Counted from the first letter of the stretch, positions 25,560 through 34,906 are shown. The stretch is 64,000 bases of DNA from CAIUGU01 sp963819685 (GCA_963819685.1 CAWFXI010000002.1:129510-193509); one strand, 5' to 3'. Made by a program: numbers and translations. The notes: generated by a model not told the origin, from the letters alone.

Positions 25560-28286
25560 GTGGCGAATTGGCTTACCAGGCTGTTTGGCAGCCGCAATCA
25601 GCGGGTAATCAGCGGTTATTCAAAGCTCGTCAGTCGCATTGGCGCGCTGGAGACTTCTCTCGCGGACTTGAGCGACGAGGCCCTGAAAGCCAGGACTGCC
25701 GATTTTCGTCAAAGGCTTGCCAATGGTGAGACGGTTGACGACCTGCTGCCCGAAGCATTTGCCACGGTGCGCGAGGCGGCGAGACGCACACTCGGGATGC
25801 GTCATTTCGACGTGCAGCTGATCGGTGGCATGGTCCTGCACCAGGGCAAGATATCCGAGATGCGTACGGGCGAAGGCAAGACGCTTGTTGCCACGCTGCC
25901 GGCCTACCTGAATGCGCTGCCCGGAAAGGGCGTCCACGTCGTCACCGTCAACGAATATCTGGCACAGCGCGACGCTGACTGGATGTCGCCGGTCTACCGT
26001 TTCCTTGGTCTTGAAGTCGGTGTCATCAAGAGTGGCCAGACCACCGCGGAAAAGCGCACTGCCTATGCCGCCGACATTACGTATGGAACGAATAACGAAT
26101 ACGGATTCGACTACCTGCGTGACAATCTCGCGTTTCGCCTGGAAGACCGCGCGCAACGCACGCTCTCCTACGCCATCGTCGACGAAGTGGACTCGATTCT
26201 CATTGACGAAGCTCGCACACCCCTGATCATTTCCGGTCCGGCGGAAGAAAGCACCGAGCTGTACCTGAAGATCAACCAGCTCGCGCCACGACTCAAGCGC
26301 CAGGAGGCAGAAGAGGGCGACGGCGACTTCTGGGCGGACGAGAAGGGCCGACAGGTCCACCTTTCCGATTCCGGGCATGAGCGCGTTGAAGAGCTGTTTC
26401 TGGAAGCGGGGTTGCTGCAGTCGGGGCAGAGCCTGTATGACGCCGCCAACATTCGTTTGATGCATCACCTCAATGCGGCGTTGCGCGCACATTCCCTCTA
26501 TCGCCGCGATGTCGAGTACATCGTGCGCAATGGCGAAGTGATCATCGTCGACGAGTTTACCGGTCGCACGATGCAGGGACGACGCTGGTCTGACGGCCTG
26601 CACCAGGCAATCGAGGCGAAGGAGGGTGTGAGGGTTCGCGAAGAGAACCAGACGGTCGCGTCGATCACCTTCCAGAACTTTTTCCGCATGTATACGAAGC
26701 TGGCAGGCATGACCGGCACAGCCGATACCGAGGCATTCGAATTCCAGCAGATCTATGGACTTGAGGTCGTGGTTGTCCCGACACATCGGCCCATGATCCG
26801 CAAGGACCACGCCGACTATGTCTATCTCACGCAGAACGACAAGTTTGCCGCCATCATCGAGGACATCAAGGACTGCGTGACGCGCGGGCAACCGGCTCTC
26901 GTTGGCACAACGTCAATCGAAACCTCCGAATACCTGGCGGGACTGCTTGAAAAGCAGGGCATTGCCCACCAGGTGCTGAACGCCAAGCAGCACGACAAGG
27001 AAGCCGGTGTCGTCGCCCAGGCCGGCCGCCCTGGCACTGTTACGATTGCGACGAACATGGCAGGACGCGGCACGGACATCGTGCTCGGCGGCAATCTCGA
27101 AGTGGAACTGTCGACGATGGATCCCGGTGATGAGTTGGCACGTCAGCAGGCCCGGACTGCCTGGCAGCAGCGTCACGATGCGGTGCTCTCTGCCGGAGGC
27201 CTGCACATCATCGGCACCGAACGCCATGAATCCAGGCGTATCGACAACCAGTTGCGCGGCCGGTCGGGTCGACAGGGAGATCCGGGATCGAGCCGCTTCT
27301 ACTTGTCGCTTGAAGACAACCTGATGCGGATTTTCGGCGATCCGGAGCGCACCAAGCGCTGGCTGCAGACCGCCGGCATGAAGGAAGGCGAAGTCATCGA
27401 GAGTCGCATGCTTTCAAAGCAGATTGAACGCGCGCAGCGCAAGGTTGAAGCACACAACTTTGATGCACGCAAAAACCTGCTCGAGTACGACGACGTGGCG
27501 AACGACCAGCGAAAAGTTGTGTACCAGCAACGCTCCGAGTTGATGGCTGCAGAGGATGTCGCGGATGCCGTTGCCGGCATTCGTCGCGAAGTCGTGGGCA
27601 CCATGATCGAGCGGTTCGTGCCGGCCGACAGCGTCGAGGAAATGTGGGATGTCGATGGCCTGTCGCAGGCCATCGAGCGGGATTTCGCTACGCGCCTCGA
27701 CCTCAAGAACTGGCTCGAGACAGAGAAGAACGTAGGCGAGCCGGAGTTGCGCGGACGAGTGCATGCCGCCGTTGACGCTGCTTATGAGATGAAGGTGCAG
27801 GAATACGGGGTTCCGGTCATGCGGCATCTCGAGAAAGCCATCATGCTGCAACAGGTGGATCTGCACTGGCGGGAACACCTCGCTGCGATGGACTACCTCC
27901 GGCAGGGCATCCATCTGCGCAGCTATGCACAGAAGAACCCCAAGCAGGAGTACAAGCGGGAGGCCTTTGAGCTTTTCAGCGCCATGCTGGATCGCATCAA
28001 GCACGATACGATCTCGATGCTGTCGCGGTTGCAGGTGCGCAGTGAGGCCGAGATCCAGGCCGAAGAAGCCGAGCGGCAGCGCCGACTTGAGCGGGCCATG
28101 CAGCTGCAACACGCCGCGCCGGAATCGATTACGGCTCAACCAGCCCAACTGGAGCTGCCAAGTCAGCCCCAGGAACAGTCGGTCACGCCGTTCGTTCGCG
28201 ATGGCAGGAAAGTAGGCCGCAACGAACCTTGTCCTTGCGGCTCGGGCAAGAAGTACAAGCACTGCCATGGGGCGCTGGAGAGCTAG
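25560..28286 (+). CDS. secA: Preprotein translocase ATPase SecA
   Basis: Motor of the Sec pathway; binds SecYEG and drives unfolded preproteins across the inner membrane. GTG 25560 yields MANWLTRLFGSRNQR, the family N-terminus. Walker A is MRTGEGKTLVATLPAYL near residue 104, Walker B is DEVDSILIDEARTPLIISG near 208, and ATNMAGRGTDIVLGG and RRIDNQLRGRSGRQGDPGS form NBD2. The C-terminus ends with a zinc site, GRNEPCPCGSGKKYKHCHG, for SecB and phospholipid binding. 908 residues, complete. TACAAT at 25517-25522 is a possible -10. Confidence 0.98.
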   Translation: MANWLTRLFGSRNQRVISGYSKLVSRIGALETSLADLSDEALKARTADFRQRLANGETVDDLLPEAFATVREAARRTLGMRHFDVQLIGGMVLHQGKISEMRTGEGKTLVATLPAYLNALPGKGVHVVTVNEYLAQRDADWMSPVYRFLGLEVGVIKSGQTTAEKRTAYAADITYGTNNEYGFDYLRDNLAFRLEDRAQRTLSYAIVDEVDSILIDEARTPLIISGPAEESTELYLKINQLAPRLKRQEAEEGDGDFWADEKGRQVHLSDSGHERVEELFLEAGLLQSGQSLYDAANIRLMHHLNAALRAHSLYRRDVEYIVRNGEVIIVDEFTGRTMQGRRWSDGLHQAIEAKEGVRVREENQTVASITFQNFFRMYTKLAGMTGTADTEAFEFQQIYGLEVVVVPTHRPMIRKDHADYVYLTQNDKFAAIIEDIKDCVTRGQPALVGTTSIETSEYLAGLLEKQGIAHQVLNAKQHDKEAGVVAQAGRPGTVTIATNMAGRGTDIVLGGNLEVELSTMDPGDELARQQARTAWQQRHDAVLSAGGLHIIGTERHESRRIDNQLRGRSGRQGDPGSSRFYLSLEDNLMRIFGDPERTKRWLQTAGMKEGEVIESRMLSKQIERAQRKVEAHNFDARKNLLEYDDVANDQRKVVYQQRSELMAAEDVADAVAGIRREVVGTMIERFVPADSVEEMWDVDGLSQAIERDFATRLDLKNWLETEKNVGEPELRGRVHAAVDAAYEMKVQEYGVPVMRHLEKAIMLQQVDLHWREHLAAMDYLRQGIHLRSYAQKNPKQEYKREAFELFSAMLDRIKHDTISMLSRLQVRSEAEIQAEEAERQRRLERAMQLQHAAPESITAQPAQLELPSQPQEQSVTPFVRDGRKVGRNEPCPCGSGKKYKHCHGALES

Positions 28287-28291
28287 CTGGC

Positions 28292-28765
28292 GTGACGCAA
28301 GGTCCTTTGCATCACTCCGATAGCTCTGCTGGCGAGATCGACCGGCTCGTTCACCCTGCTGTAGTTCATGTGCTGGCTGGCGCCTTGTTTGATGCTGATA
28401 ACCGCGTGCTGATCGCGGAGCGGCCTCCGGGCAAGCATATGGCGGGGCAATGGGAGTTTCCCGGCGGCAAGAGAGGCGCGGGAGAGAGTCGCCTCGATGC
28501 GCTGCGGCGCGAACTCGACGAGGAACTGGGTGTAACGCTCGTCAGCGCCGAACCCCTCATCAGCTACGAACACCAGTACGCCGACAGGAGAGTTCTGCTG
28601 GATCTGTGGCGCGTCACGCACTACACGGGTCAGCCGCACTCCCGGGAAGGCCAGAAGCTCGCCTGGGTTCGGGTTCAGGATCTGGACCAGGCCGACCTGC
28701 TGCAAGCCGATCGACCGATGATCGAAGCGTTGAAAAGTTGGCAGATAGAGCAGGCTGTACCGTAG
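28292..28765 (+). CDS. mutT: Nudix hydrolase, MutT type (8-oxo-dGTP diphosphatase)
   Basis: Cleanses the nucleotide pool of 8-oxo-dGTP. The Nudix box GGKRGAGESRLDALRRELDE plus ELGV (about residues 61-85) fits Gx5Ex7REuxEExGu. VLIAERPPGKHMAGQWEFPG just before it is typical of MutT, as is the context after secA. The GTG at 28292 starts six bases after the secA stop; the protein is 157 residues, somewhat longer than E. coli MutT because of about 20 extra N-terminal residues. Confidence 0.92.
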   Translation: MTQGPLHHSDSSAGEIDRLVHPAVVHVLAGALFDADNRVLIAERPPGKHMAGQWEFPGGKRGAGESRLDALRRELDEELGVTLVSAEPLISYEHQYADRRVLLDLWRVTHYTGQPHSREGQKLAWVRVQDLDQADLLQADRPMIEALKSWQIEQAVP

Positions 28766-28772
28766 GCTGTAG
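28752..28772 (+). repeat. GGCTGTAG-family repeat, copy upstream of yacG
   Basis: AGGCTGTACC followed by GTAGGCTGTAG, 21 bases, is identical to 57971-57991. It overlaps the end of mutT, so part of the mutT C-terminus is encoded by the repeat, and lies 18 bases before yacG. Its inverted partner is at 29009-29025 on the other side of yacG. Confidence 0.75.
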
Positions 28773-28790
28773 GTACAGAATCCCTTTGCC

Positions 28791-28982
28791 ATGAACACGT
28801 CTTGTCCGACTTGTGGCCGGCCTGTCGAATGGGCGCCCGAATTTCCGTGGCGACCGTTCTGCAGCGAACGCTGCAAACTCATTGATCTTGGCGCGTGGGC
28901 CAGCGAAAAGCGGTCGATTCCAGGGGACAGTTCGTCAGAGATCACCGACGACAGCGAATCGAGCGATGAGGATTTGACCTAG
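28791..28982 (+). CDS. yacG: DNA gyrase inhibitor YacG
   Basis: Small zinc protein that binds GyrB and inhibits gyrase in E. coli. The 63 residues have the zinc knuckle CPTCGRP...FCSERCKLIDLGAW (cysteines at about 5, 8, 24 and 28) and an acidic tail, EITDDSESSDEDL. The length is typical. It sits between mutT and zapD as in many relatives and is bracketed by inverted copies of a dispersed repeat. Confidence 0.95.
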   Translation: MNTSCPTCGRPVEWAPEFPWRPFCSERCKLIDLGAWASEKRSIPGDSSSEITDDSESSDEDLT

Positions 28983-29008
28983 CTGGCGCCAGCAAAGATT
29001 CTTGCTGA

Positions 29009-29025
29009 CTACAGCCTACAGCCTG
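29009..29025 (-). repeat. GGCTGTAG-family repeat, copy downstream of yacG
   Basis: CTACAGCCTACAGCCTG is the reverse complement of CAGGCTGTAGGCTGTAG, almost the same as the copy at 28751-28772. It lies between the convergent yacG and zapD genes. Confidence 0.7.
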
Positions 29026-29028
29026 TCC

Positions 29029-29838
29029 TCACGTGCATGTGGTCAACAGGAAGGGGACGTTTTCCTCTGTCTGCGTCGGGCGATTCGACGCCACGTTGGC
29101 CCCGACCAGAAAGCGGATGGTGCAGCGATGGTGACTGCCACTGATTTCAGGAAAGAATCCGGTCTCCGCGGGCAACGTGACTCGCAGCAACTGGCAAGGT
29201 GTTTCACGCTCCAGGGCCAGCAGGAACACACCTGCGTTCGCCACTTCCCGTCGTGGTCGGGCAGTCTGGCGAGTCAACCACAGTAGTTCGGTCACCGCAT
29301 CGCATAGGGGTCGCAAGACATCGAGCCAGTCGTCGAGTGCTGCTGCGCGAACGGTGTACGGCTGATTGAGCCAGCAGAAGAAGTCCGGCAGGTCGAACTC
29401 GCAGGTCCCGCCCGGAATTGCATTGCGGTGCTTGATCGCGTTCAGGAACTCGGAATCCCGCAGTTTCTGCATGAAAAGCGCGCCGGCGGAATTCAGCTCA
29501 GTGCGCAGTCGCGCCAGGTTTTCGAGCACTGCATGCAGTCTGGTGGTGTCGACGCCGGGACGGGACTGGTACTCGTGCATGGTCGCCATTTGCCGTTCCA
29601 GCTCCTTGAGTACATCGCTGCGGATGTCGCCGCGCGCCGTGATGGCCAGGATCTCGAGGATTGACGTAACTGCGGCCCGCGCCGCCCAGGAGTCCATGTG
29701 TTCCCGGTGATAGAGCGTCTGGTTGTAGAGGAATTCAAGACGCAGGAAAGTCCGCATTCGCTCATTGAGCGGCTGCTCATAGACAATCGTTGCGGCATTC
29801 CGCTGCGTCGGATCGGTATTCTGACCGGTTTCTGGCAT
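29029..29838 (-). CDS. zapD: Cell division protein ZapD
   Basis: Bundles FtsZ filaments and stabilises the Z ring. From ATG 29838 the protein has 269 residues; a GTG at 29856 is an alternative. Family features are TIVYEQPLNERMRTFLRLE at the N-terminus, HREHMDSWAARAAVTSILEI, CEFDLPDFFCWLN with PYTVRAAALDDWL, and a C-terminal beta-rich part (GFFPEISGSHHRCTIRFL). It follows coaE, as in pseudomonads and E. coli. Confidence 0.95.
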   Translation of the reverse strand: MPETGQNTDPTQRNAATIVYEQPLNERMRTFLRLEFLYNQTLYHREHMDSWAARAAVTSILEILAITARGDIRSDVLKELERQMATMHEYQSRPGVDTTRLHAVLENLARLRTELNSAGALFMQKLRDSEFLNAIKHRNAIPGGTCEFDLPDFFCWLNQPYTVRAAALDDWLDVLRPLCDAVTELLWLTRQTARPRREVANAGVFLLALERETPCQLLRVTLPAETGFFPEISGSHHRCTIRFLVGANVASNRPTQTEENVPFLLTTCT

Positions 29839-29883
29839 CAGCCTATTCTGCGGCACGCAGGCGGAGATGGCTAGAAGGAAAGG

Positions 29884-30504
29884 CTACGGGGCTTGCGTCT
29901 GCCGTAACCCGAGGTACTTTTCATGCAGTTGCTGCACCTGTAATCGCAGGTCGGCAAGGCTGCCTGTATTGGTGATGACGTCGTCGGCAGCAGCCAGCCG
30001 GGCCGCGCGTGTAGTTTGAGCAGACAACATCCGTCGTGCCTGTTCCAGACCCATGGCATCGCGCGTCTGCAGGCGTTCGAGTTGCGTCTCTTCCGGCGCA
30101 TCGACGACCAGGATCCGGTCAACCAGGGTCTCGAGCCCATTCTCGAGCAACAGTGGGATCACGAGGATCTGGTAAGGGCCCGTTGTCTCCAGCGATCGCC
30201 GACTCAGCTCCAGAACAACCGCCGGGTGCAGCACGGCTTCCAGAAGTCTTCGTTGCTGCGGATCAGAGAAGATCCGCTCGCGCAATCGGCGTCTGTCCAG
30301 TTGGCCGGCACCATCAAGTACGTCCGCGCCAAACAGTTCGACGATGCGGGCAAGGGCAGGTCGGCCTGGTTCCACCAGTTCCCGGGAGATTCGGTCTGCG
30401 TCGATGATCTCAATGCCGAGGGCCGCGAATGCATCGGCCACGGCGGATTTCCCGGTCGCGATGCCGCCTGTCAGACCGATGCGATATGCCGGTTTGGTCA
30501 TCAT
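29884..30504 (-). CDS. coaE: Dephospho-CoA kinase CoaE
   Basis: Last step of coenzyme A synthesis. The P-loop IGLTGGIATGKSAVADAF is at about residues 8-25 and the substrate loop IIDADRISRELVEPG near 32-46. LLLENGLETLVDRILVVD and the lid EETQLERLQTRD follow. Starts at 30504 or 30501 are equally possible (ATGATG); 206 residues is normal. The pilD-coaE-zapD order is conserved in the class. Confidence 0.95.
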   Translation of the reverse strand: MMTKPAYRIGLTGGIATGKSAVADAFAALGIEIIDADRISRELVEPGRPALARIVELFGADVLDGAGQLDRRRLRERIFSDPQQRRLLEAVLHPAVVLELSRRSLETTGPYQILVIPLLLENGLETLVDRILVVDAPEETQLERLQTRDAMGLEQARRMLSAQTTRAARLAAADDVITNTGSLADLRLQVQQLHEKYLGLRQTQAP

Positions 30505-30534
30505 GGCAAGTGAACAGGTGATCAATAAACCGGG

Positions 30535-31455
30535 CTACCCCAGTCGACTGAGGTAGGCATCGACCAGTTGAGGACCCCACATGAGCGCGATCCAGCCCGC
30601 AGCCGCAAGATACGGTCCGAATGGGATTGGAATATTCCGGTCGCGCCCTCGCAAGACAATCATCAGGATGCCGACTACCGCGCCTGTCACAGCCGACAGC
30701 AGAATGACAAGCGGCAACATTTTCCAGCCGAGCCAGGCACCGAGTGCTGCGAGCAGCTTGAAATCGCCATAGCCCATGCCCTCCTTGCCGGTCAGCAATT
30801 TGAACAGATGATAGACCAGCCACAGGCTCAGATACCCGGCAGCCGCCCCGACAAGACTGTCGTGCGAGCCTACAGGCAGTGCTGCTGGATTCGCCGCCGA
30901 AGCAGTCAGGCTGATCAGCAAGCCCACCCACATCAGTGGCAAGGTCAGGTTGTCAGGGAGAATCTGATGATCGATATCGATACCCGAGAGGGCAATCAGA
31001 ACCCACGTGAGCAATAGCGCAGCCGCAGTATAGGCAGTGACCCCGAATTTCCACGCTACCAGTGCCGACAGTACCGCCGTTCCCAGCTCAACGACTGGAT
31101 AGCGGACCGAAATGGGCGCACTGCAGTTTCTGCAACGCCCCTTGAGCAACAGATAACTCAAGACCGGAATGTTCTGCAGTGCCCCGATGGGGCTGCCGCA
31201 ATGAGGGCAGGCCGAGCGAGGCACGACAAGGTTGTATTTGGGAGGTGCTTTGGACTTCAGGCTTTGGGCTTCAGCCAGAGTTGAGTCAGAGGCCTGGACA
31301 AGCAGCTCGGCAGCCTGAGACTTCCATTCCCTGTCGAGCATGATCGGCAGGCGATGAATGACGACATTCAGAAAACTGCCCACCAGCAGACTGAGCAGAA
31401 ATACCGAGCCGACAAACAGCCAGAGGTTTTGTGCGAAAGCGTCGAAAATGGTCAT
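30535..31455 (-). CDS. pilD: Prepilin peptidase / N-methyltransferase PilD
   Basis: Inner-membrane aspartyl protease that cleaves and N-methylates type IV prepilins and type II secretion pseudopilins. The ATG at 31455 gives a 306-residue protein with the cytoplasmic zinc domain CPHCGS...CRNC near residues 83-110 and the catalytic aspartates in GIDIDHQILPD (about 161) and GMGYGDFKLLAALG (about 223). Seven or eight membrane helices. A strong terminator lies between pilC and this gene. Confidence 0.95.
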   Translation of the reverse strand: MTIFDAFAQNLWLFVGSVFLLSLLVGSFLNVVIHRLPIMLDREWKSQAAELLVQASDSTLAEAQSLKSKAPPKYNLVVPRSACPHCGSPIGALQNIPVLSYLLLKGRCRNCSAPISVRYPVVELGTAVLSALVAWKFGVTAYTAAALLLTWVLIALSGIDIDHQILPDNLTLPLMWVGLLISLTASAANPAALPVGSHDSLVGAAAGYLSLWLVYHLFKLLTGKEGMGYGDFKLLAALGAWLGWKMLPLVILLSAVTGAVVGILMIVLRGRDRNIPIPFGPYLAAAGWIALMWGPQLVDAYLSRLG

Positions 31456-31500
31456 GAGTGTCTGCGCTTGCCGCTTCGTTACGTTCTGAAATCGCTGGCC

Positions 31501-31528
31501 AAAAAAATGCCGCGCAGTGCGCGGCATT
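31501..31528 (-). terminator. Rho-independent terminator between pilC and pilD
   Basis: On the minus strand AATGCCGCGC and GCGCGGCATT form a perfect ten-base-pair stem with a three-base loop, followed at once by a run of seven T (the A-run at 31501-31507). It lies 39 bases after the pilC stop and 46 bases before the pilD ATG. Confidence 0.9.
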
Positions 31529-31566
31529 CTCGTACTACACAGTACTTCGAGCCTGCGGCCTGTCCG

Positions 31567-32787
31567 TCAGACCACGGCGCCAAGCTTGAAAATTGGCAGA
31601 TACATGGCAATGACGAGCCCGCCCACCAGGACGCCCAGAATCGCCATGATCAGCGGCTCCAGCAGGCTGCTCATGCCGTCGACGGCGGCGTCCACATCAG
31701 CCTCGAAGAAGTCAGCGACTTTTGCAGACATCGCATCCAGCGAGCCGGATTCCTCACCGACCGCAATCATCTGCACGACCATGTTCGGAAACAAACCCGT
31801 GTTCTCCATGGATCGCTGCAATCGCTGGCCGGTAGCCACTTCGTCGCGAATTCGCAGAGTGGCTTCTTCATAAACGATGTTGCCGGTCGCGCCGGCAACC
31901 GACGTGAGATGCTTCCACCAGCGGCACGCCTGCCGCAAACATCGTTGAAAGGGTTCTCGCGTAACGGGCAATCGCCGCTTTGGTAATAATGGGACCGATG
32001 ATGGGTGCTTTCAGCATCGCCTTGTCCAGGAAGTGGCGCATTTTTCGAGATCGCTTCTTGAAGTAAAAGAACGCATACCCGGCCGCACCTGCCAGTGAAC
32101 GCCATCCACCAGCCCTGATCCTGAACGAAGCGGGAAAGATTGATCACCATCTGGGTAAAGGCCGGAAGGTCAGCACCGAACCCCTTGAAGAGGCTTTCGA
32201 ACTGAGGAATCACGAAAATCAGCAGGATGACCGTTACGATTACTGCAACCGCCAGCACGGCTGTTGGATAGAAAAGGGCCTTCTTGATCTTCTTCTTCAG
32301 CGCTTCTGTCTTTTCCTTGTAAGTGGCGATCTTGTCGAGAAGTGATTCAAGCGCGCCCGCGTGTTCACCAGCTTCAACGAGATTGACGAAGAGGTCATCG
32401 AAGTACAGCGGATGCTTGGCAAGAGACTCATGCAAGGTCGTTCCTGATTCCACATCGGACTTGATCGCCAGCACGAGCTTCTGTACCGATGGCTTGTCAT
32501 GACCATTGCCGATGATGTCAAAGCACTGCACCATGGGAATGCCAGCCTGCAGCATGGTTGCCAGCTGCCGAGCAAACAGCGCGATGTCCTCGGCATTGAC
32601 CTTCTTGCCGCTCTTGAAGAGTTGCGACTCCTTGCGGACCTTCTTGGCGACGACGCCCTGCTTGCGCAGGTCGGTTCGAACGTCGGCTTCGGTTGCGGCC
32701 AGCATGCGGCCCTTGAGCCGCTTGCCCCGCTTGTCCATGCCTTCCCAGACGAACGGGAATTGCTTCGACCGAGATGACTTCTGCCAT
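31567..32787 (-). pseudogene. pilC: Type IV pilus platform protein PilC, frame broken three times
   Basis: Inner-membrane platform protein of the pilus motor (GspF family). The full product can be traced only by changing frame. ATG 32787 opens MAE, then after about one extra base near 32781 SKQFPFVWEG leads into MDKRGKRLKGRMLAATEADV. The main frame runs to WWMAFTG, where one extra base near 32094 is needed to continue as AAGYAFFYFKKRSRKM. A third near 31910 leads to LTSVAGATGN and the conserved MIAVGEESGSLDAM, ending IAMYLPIFKLGAVV at 31567. Corrected length is about 405 residues, normal for PilC. Either sequence error or genuine decay; pilB and pilD on both sides are intact. Confidence 0.85.
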
Positions 32788-32839
32788 GTCCGTAAATCTC
32801 TTTAGTGACCGTACGTCGCAACCAGACCCAGTTCAGCTC

Positions 32840-34582
32840 TCACTCGACAGTGCACTGATTGATTTCGTCGAGGCTGGTGATGCCGTTGCGCGCCTTCTCG
32901 AGGCCCGCCCGGCGCAAGTCCCAGACCCCTTCCTTTTCCGCTTCATCGGCGATATCGACTGCATTGCCACCCTGCAGGATGATGCGCCCGATGCTTTCTG
33001 TAACTGCCATGACCTGGTAGATGCCGCAACGGCCCTTGTAGCCGTCGGTGCACTGGTTGCAGCCGACCGCCTTGTACAAGGTCATTCCCGATTCCACTTC
33101 TTCCTTCTTGAAGCCTTCCTTGAGCAGCGCCTCCATTGGGAGATCGACGCGGACCTTGCAGGCGTTGCACAGTTTGCGGGCAAGTCGCTGTGCAATGATC
33201 AAGGATACGGATGTCGCAATCGCGTAGGGCTTGACGCCCATATCGATGAGGCGCGTGAGTGTCTTGGGAGCGTCATTCGTGTGCAGAGTGGACAGCACCA
33301 GGTGACCCGTCTGCGCGGCCTTGATGGCGATTTCCGCCGTCTCAAGGTCACGGATTTCGCCGACCATGATGACGTCGGGGTCTTGACGCAAGAACGCGCG
33401 TAGCGCGGATGCGAAGGTCAGGCCAACTTTGGGATTCACGTTCACCTGGTTGACGCCGGGCAGATTGATTTCAGCCGGGTCCTCCGCAGTGGAGATATTC
33501 GTGTCTTCCTTGTTCAGGATATTGAGACCCGTATACAGCGAAACGGTCTTGCCGCTGCCGGTCGGTCCAGTGACCAGGATCATGCCGTGAGGACGCGCAA
33601 GGGCATCCATGTACAGCTTTTTCTGGAACTGTTCATAGCCGAGCGCATCGATGCCGAGCATCGCGCTCGAGGGATCGAGAATACGGGCGACAATCTTTTC
33701 CCCGAACAAGGTGGGGCAGGTGCTGACGCGGAAGTCGATCGCGCGGTTCTTCGAAATGCGCATCTTGATGCGCCCATCCTGCGGTACGCGGCGCTCCGCA
33801 ATATCCAGGCGCGACATGACCTTGATGCGGGCTGAGATCTTCACGGCCAGCTGTACCGGCGGGCTGGCCAGCTCCTTGAGCATGCCGTCGATGCGCAGAC
33901 GGATGCGAAACATCTTTTCGTACGGCTCGAAATGGATATCCGACGCGCCTTTCTTGATGGCGTCGAGCAGCACCTTATTGACGAAGCGGACGATGGGTGC
34001 GTCTTCGACGTCATCGCGGCCGACAGCGTCCTTGTCCAGTTCATCTTCGCCGCCCGTGACTTCGAGATTGTCGAGATCAAGGTCGTCTTCAGCCAGCCCC
34101 GGCATCTGCGTGTCGACCTGCTCGATCGCACGGCCGACGATCTGCTGCAGCTTGTCGTCTTCGACCACAACGGCTTCAACCGACATCCCGGTCTGGAACT
34201 TGATCTCGTCGATCGAGTGCAGGCTGGTGGGATCCGAGACCGCTACGAACAGGCGCTTGCCGCGCCGCACCAGTGGCATGACCCGATGCTTCTGCAGGAG
34301 CTTGTCCGAAACCAGCTTGACGACATCCATGTCCGGGACGATGGATTCAAGGTCGAGCAGGGGGACACCGAATTCCTGGGCGGCAGCAATGGCGATCTCA
34401 CGGGCATCTGCAATACCGTTCGCGACCAGGTGCGAAACGAGGTTGGTATTTGCGTCCTTGGACGCCGCAATCGCCTGCAGCATGGTCTGTTCGTCGACCA
34501 GCCCGTCCTGAATCAGGCGCTGCGGGAGGCCCTGCAGGGCGACCCGGGCAGTGCTTAGGGCTGGAGCGGCATTATCAATCAT
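32840..34582 (-). CDS. pilB: Type IV pilus assembly ATPase PilB
   Basis: Hexameric cytoplasmic ATPase that powers pilus extension. The 580 residues have an N-terminal MshEN-like domain, then the GspE-type core: Walker A VTGPTGSGKTVSLYTG near 336, the Asp box ISTAEDPAEINLPGVNQV, Walker B FLRQDPDVIMVGEIRD, and the His box GHLVLSTLHTNDA. The zinc tetracysteine CNAC...CNQC sits at about 490-520. The usual EDPVE motif reads EDPAE here, a minor change. The gene is intact between broken pilA and pilC. Confidence 0.97.
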   Translation of the reverse strand: MIDNAAPALSTARVALQGLPQRLIQDGLVDEQTMLQAIAASKDANTNLVSHLVANGIADAREIAIAAAQEFGVPLLDLESIVPDMDVVKLVSDKLLQKHRVMPLVRRGKRLFVAVSDPTSLHSIDEIKFQTGMSVEAVVVEDDKLQQIVGRAIEQVDTQMPGLAEDDLDLDNLEVTGGEDELDKDAVGRDDVEDAPIVRFVNKVLLDAIKKGASDIHFEPYEKMFRIRLRIDGMLKELASPPVQLAVKISARIKVMSRLDIAERRVPQDGRIKMRISKNRAIDFRVSTCPTLFGEKIVARILDPSSAMLGIDALGYEQFQKKLYMDALARPHGMILVTGPTGSGKTVSLYTGLNILNKEDTNISTAEDPAEINLPGVNQVNVNPKVGLTFASALRAFLRQDPDVIMVGEIRDLETAEIAIKAAQTGHLVLSTLHTNDAPKTLTRLIDMGVKPYAIATSVSLIIAQRLARKLCNACKVRVDLPMEALLKEGFKKEEVESGMTLYKAVGCNQCTDGYKGRCGIYQVMAVTESIGRIILQGGNAVDIADEAEKEGVWDLRRAGLEKARNGITSLDEINQCTVE

Positions 34583-34906
34583 GGGGTTACGCGTGTTGCA
34601 TCGGCTGGAAACCTAGCGCACTACTCATACCTGAAGCTGCGGCTGGCAATCAATTGTCAAATCACGCGCGATTCTGGCGGATGACGACAGCAAGAGGCGA
34701 GAGCTGTGTCACATCGGCCGCACCCTGTCGATCGCCGTTGGTAGATCCGCACTCATTCGGACTTGCAGGTCGGGCTTCAACCCGACATCCCTCTACTTCC
34801 AGCTAGCACCCCTCTCGATCGCCGTCCGAATAAATTCCGATCCACAGCCCCTGGCCACACTCCGAATGCATCGTTGCCGCTGCACCGCGACCTAAGTAGG
34901 ACTTCC
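34583..34906. other. Non-coding gap between pilB and the pilA terminator
   Basis: About 320 bases with no supported gene. It should contain the pilBC promoter on the minus strand, but I see no convincing hexamers. A short palindrome (34769-34786) is described separately. Confidence 0.5.
34769..34786. repeat. REP-like palindrome
   Basis: GTCGGG CTTCAA CCCGAC is a perfect six-base-pair stem-loop in the pilA-pilB gap. Similar GTCGGG...CCCGAC palindromes are widely scattered between genes in xanthomonads and relatives. It is the only copy noticed in this window. Confidence 0.5.
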
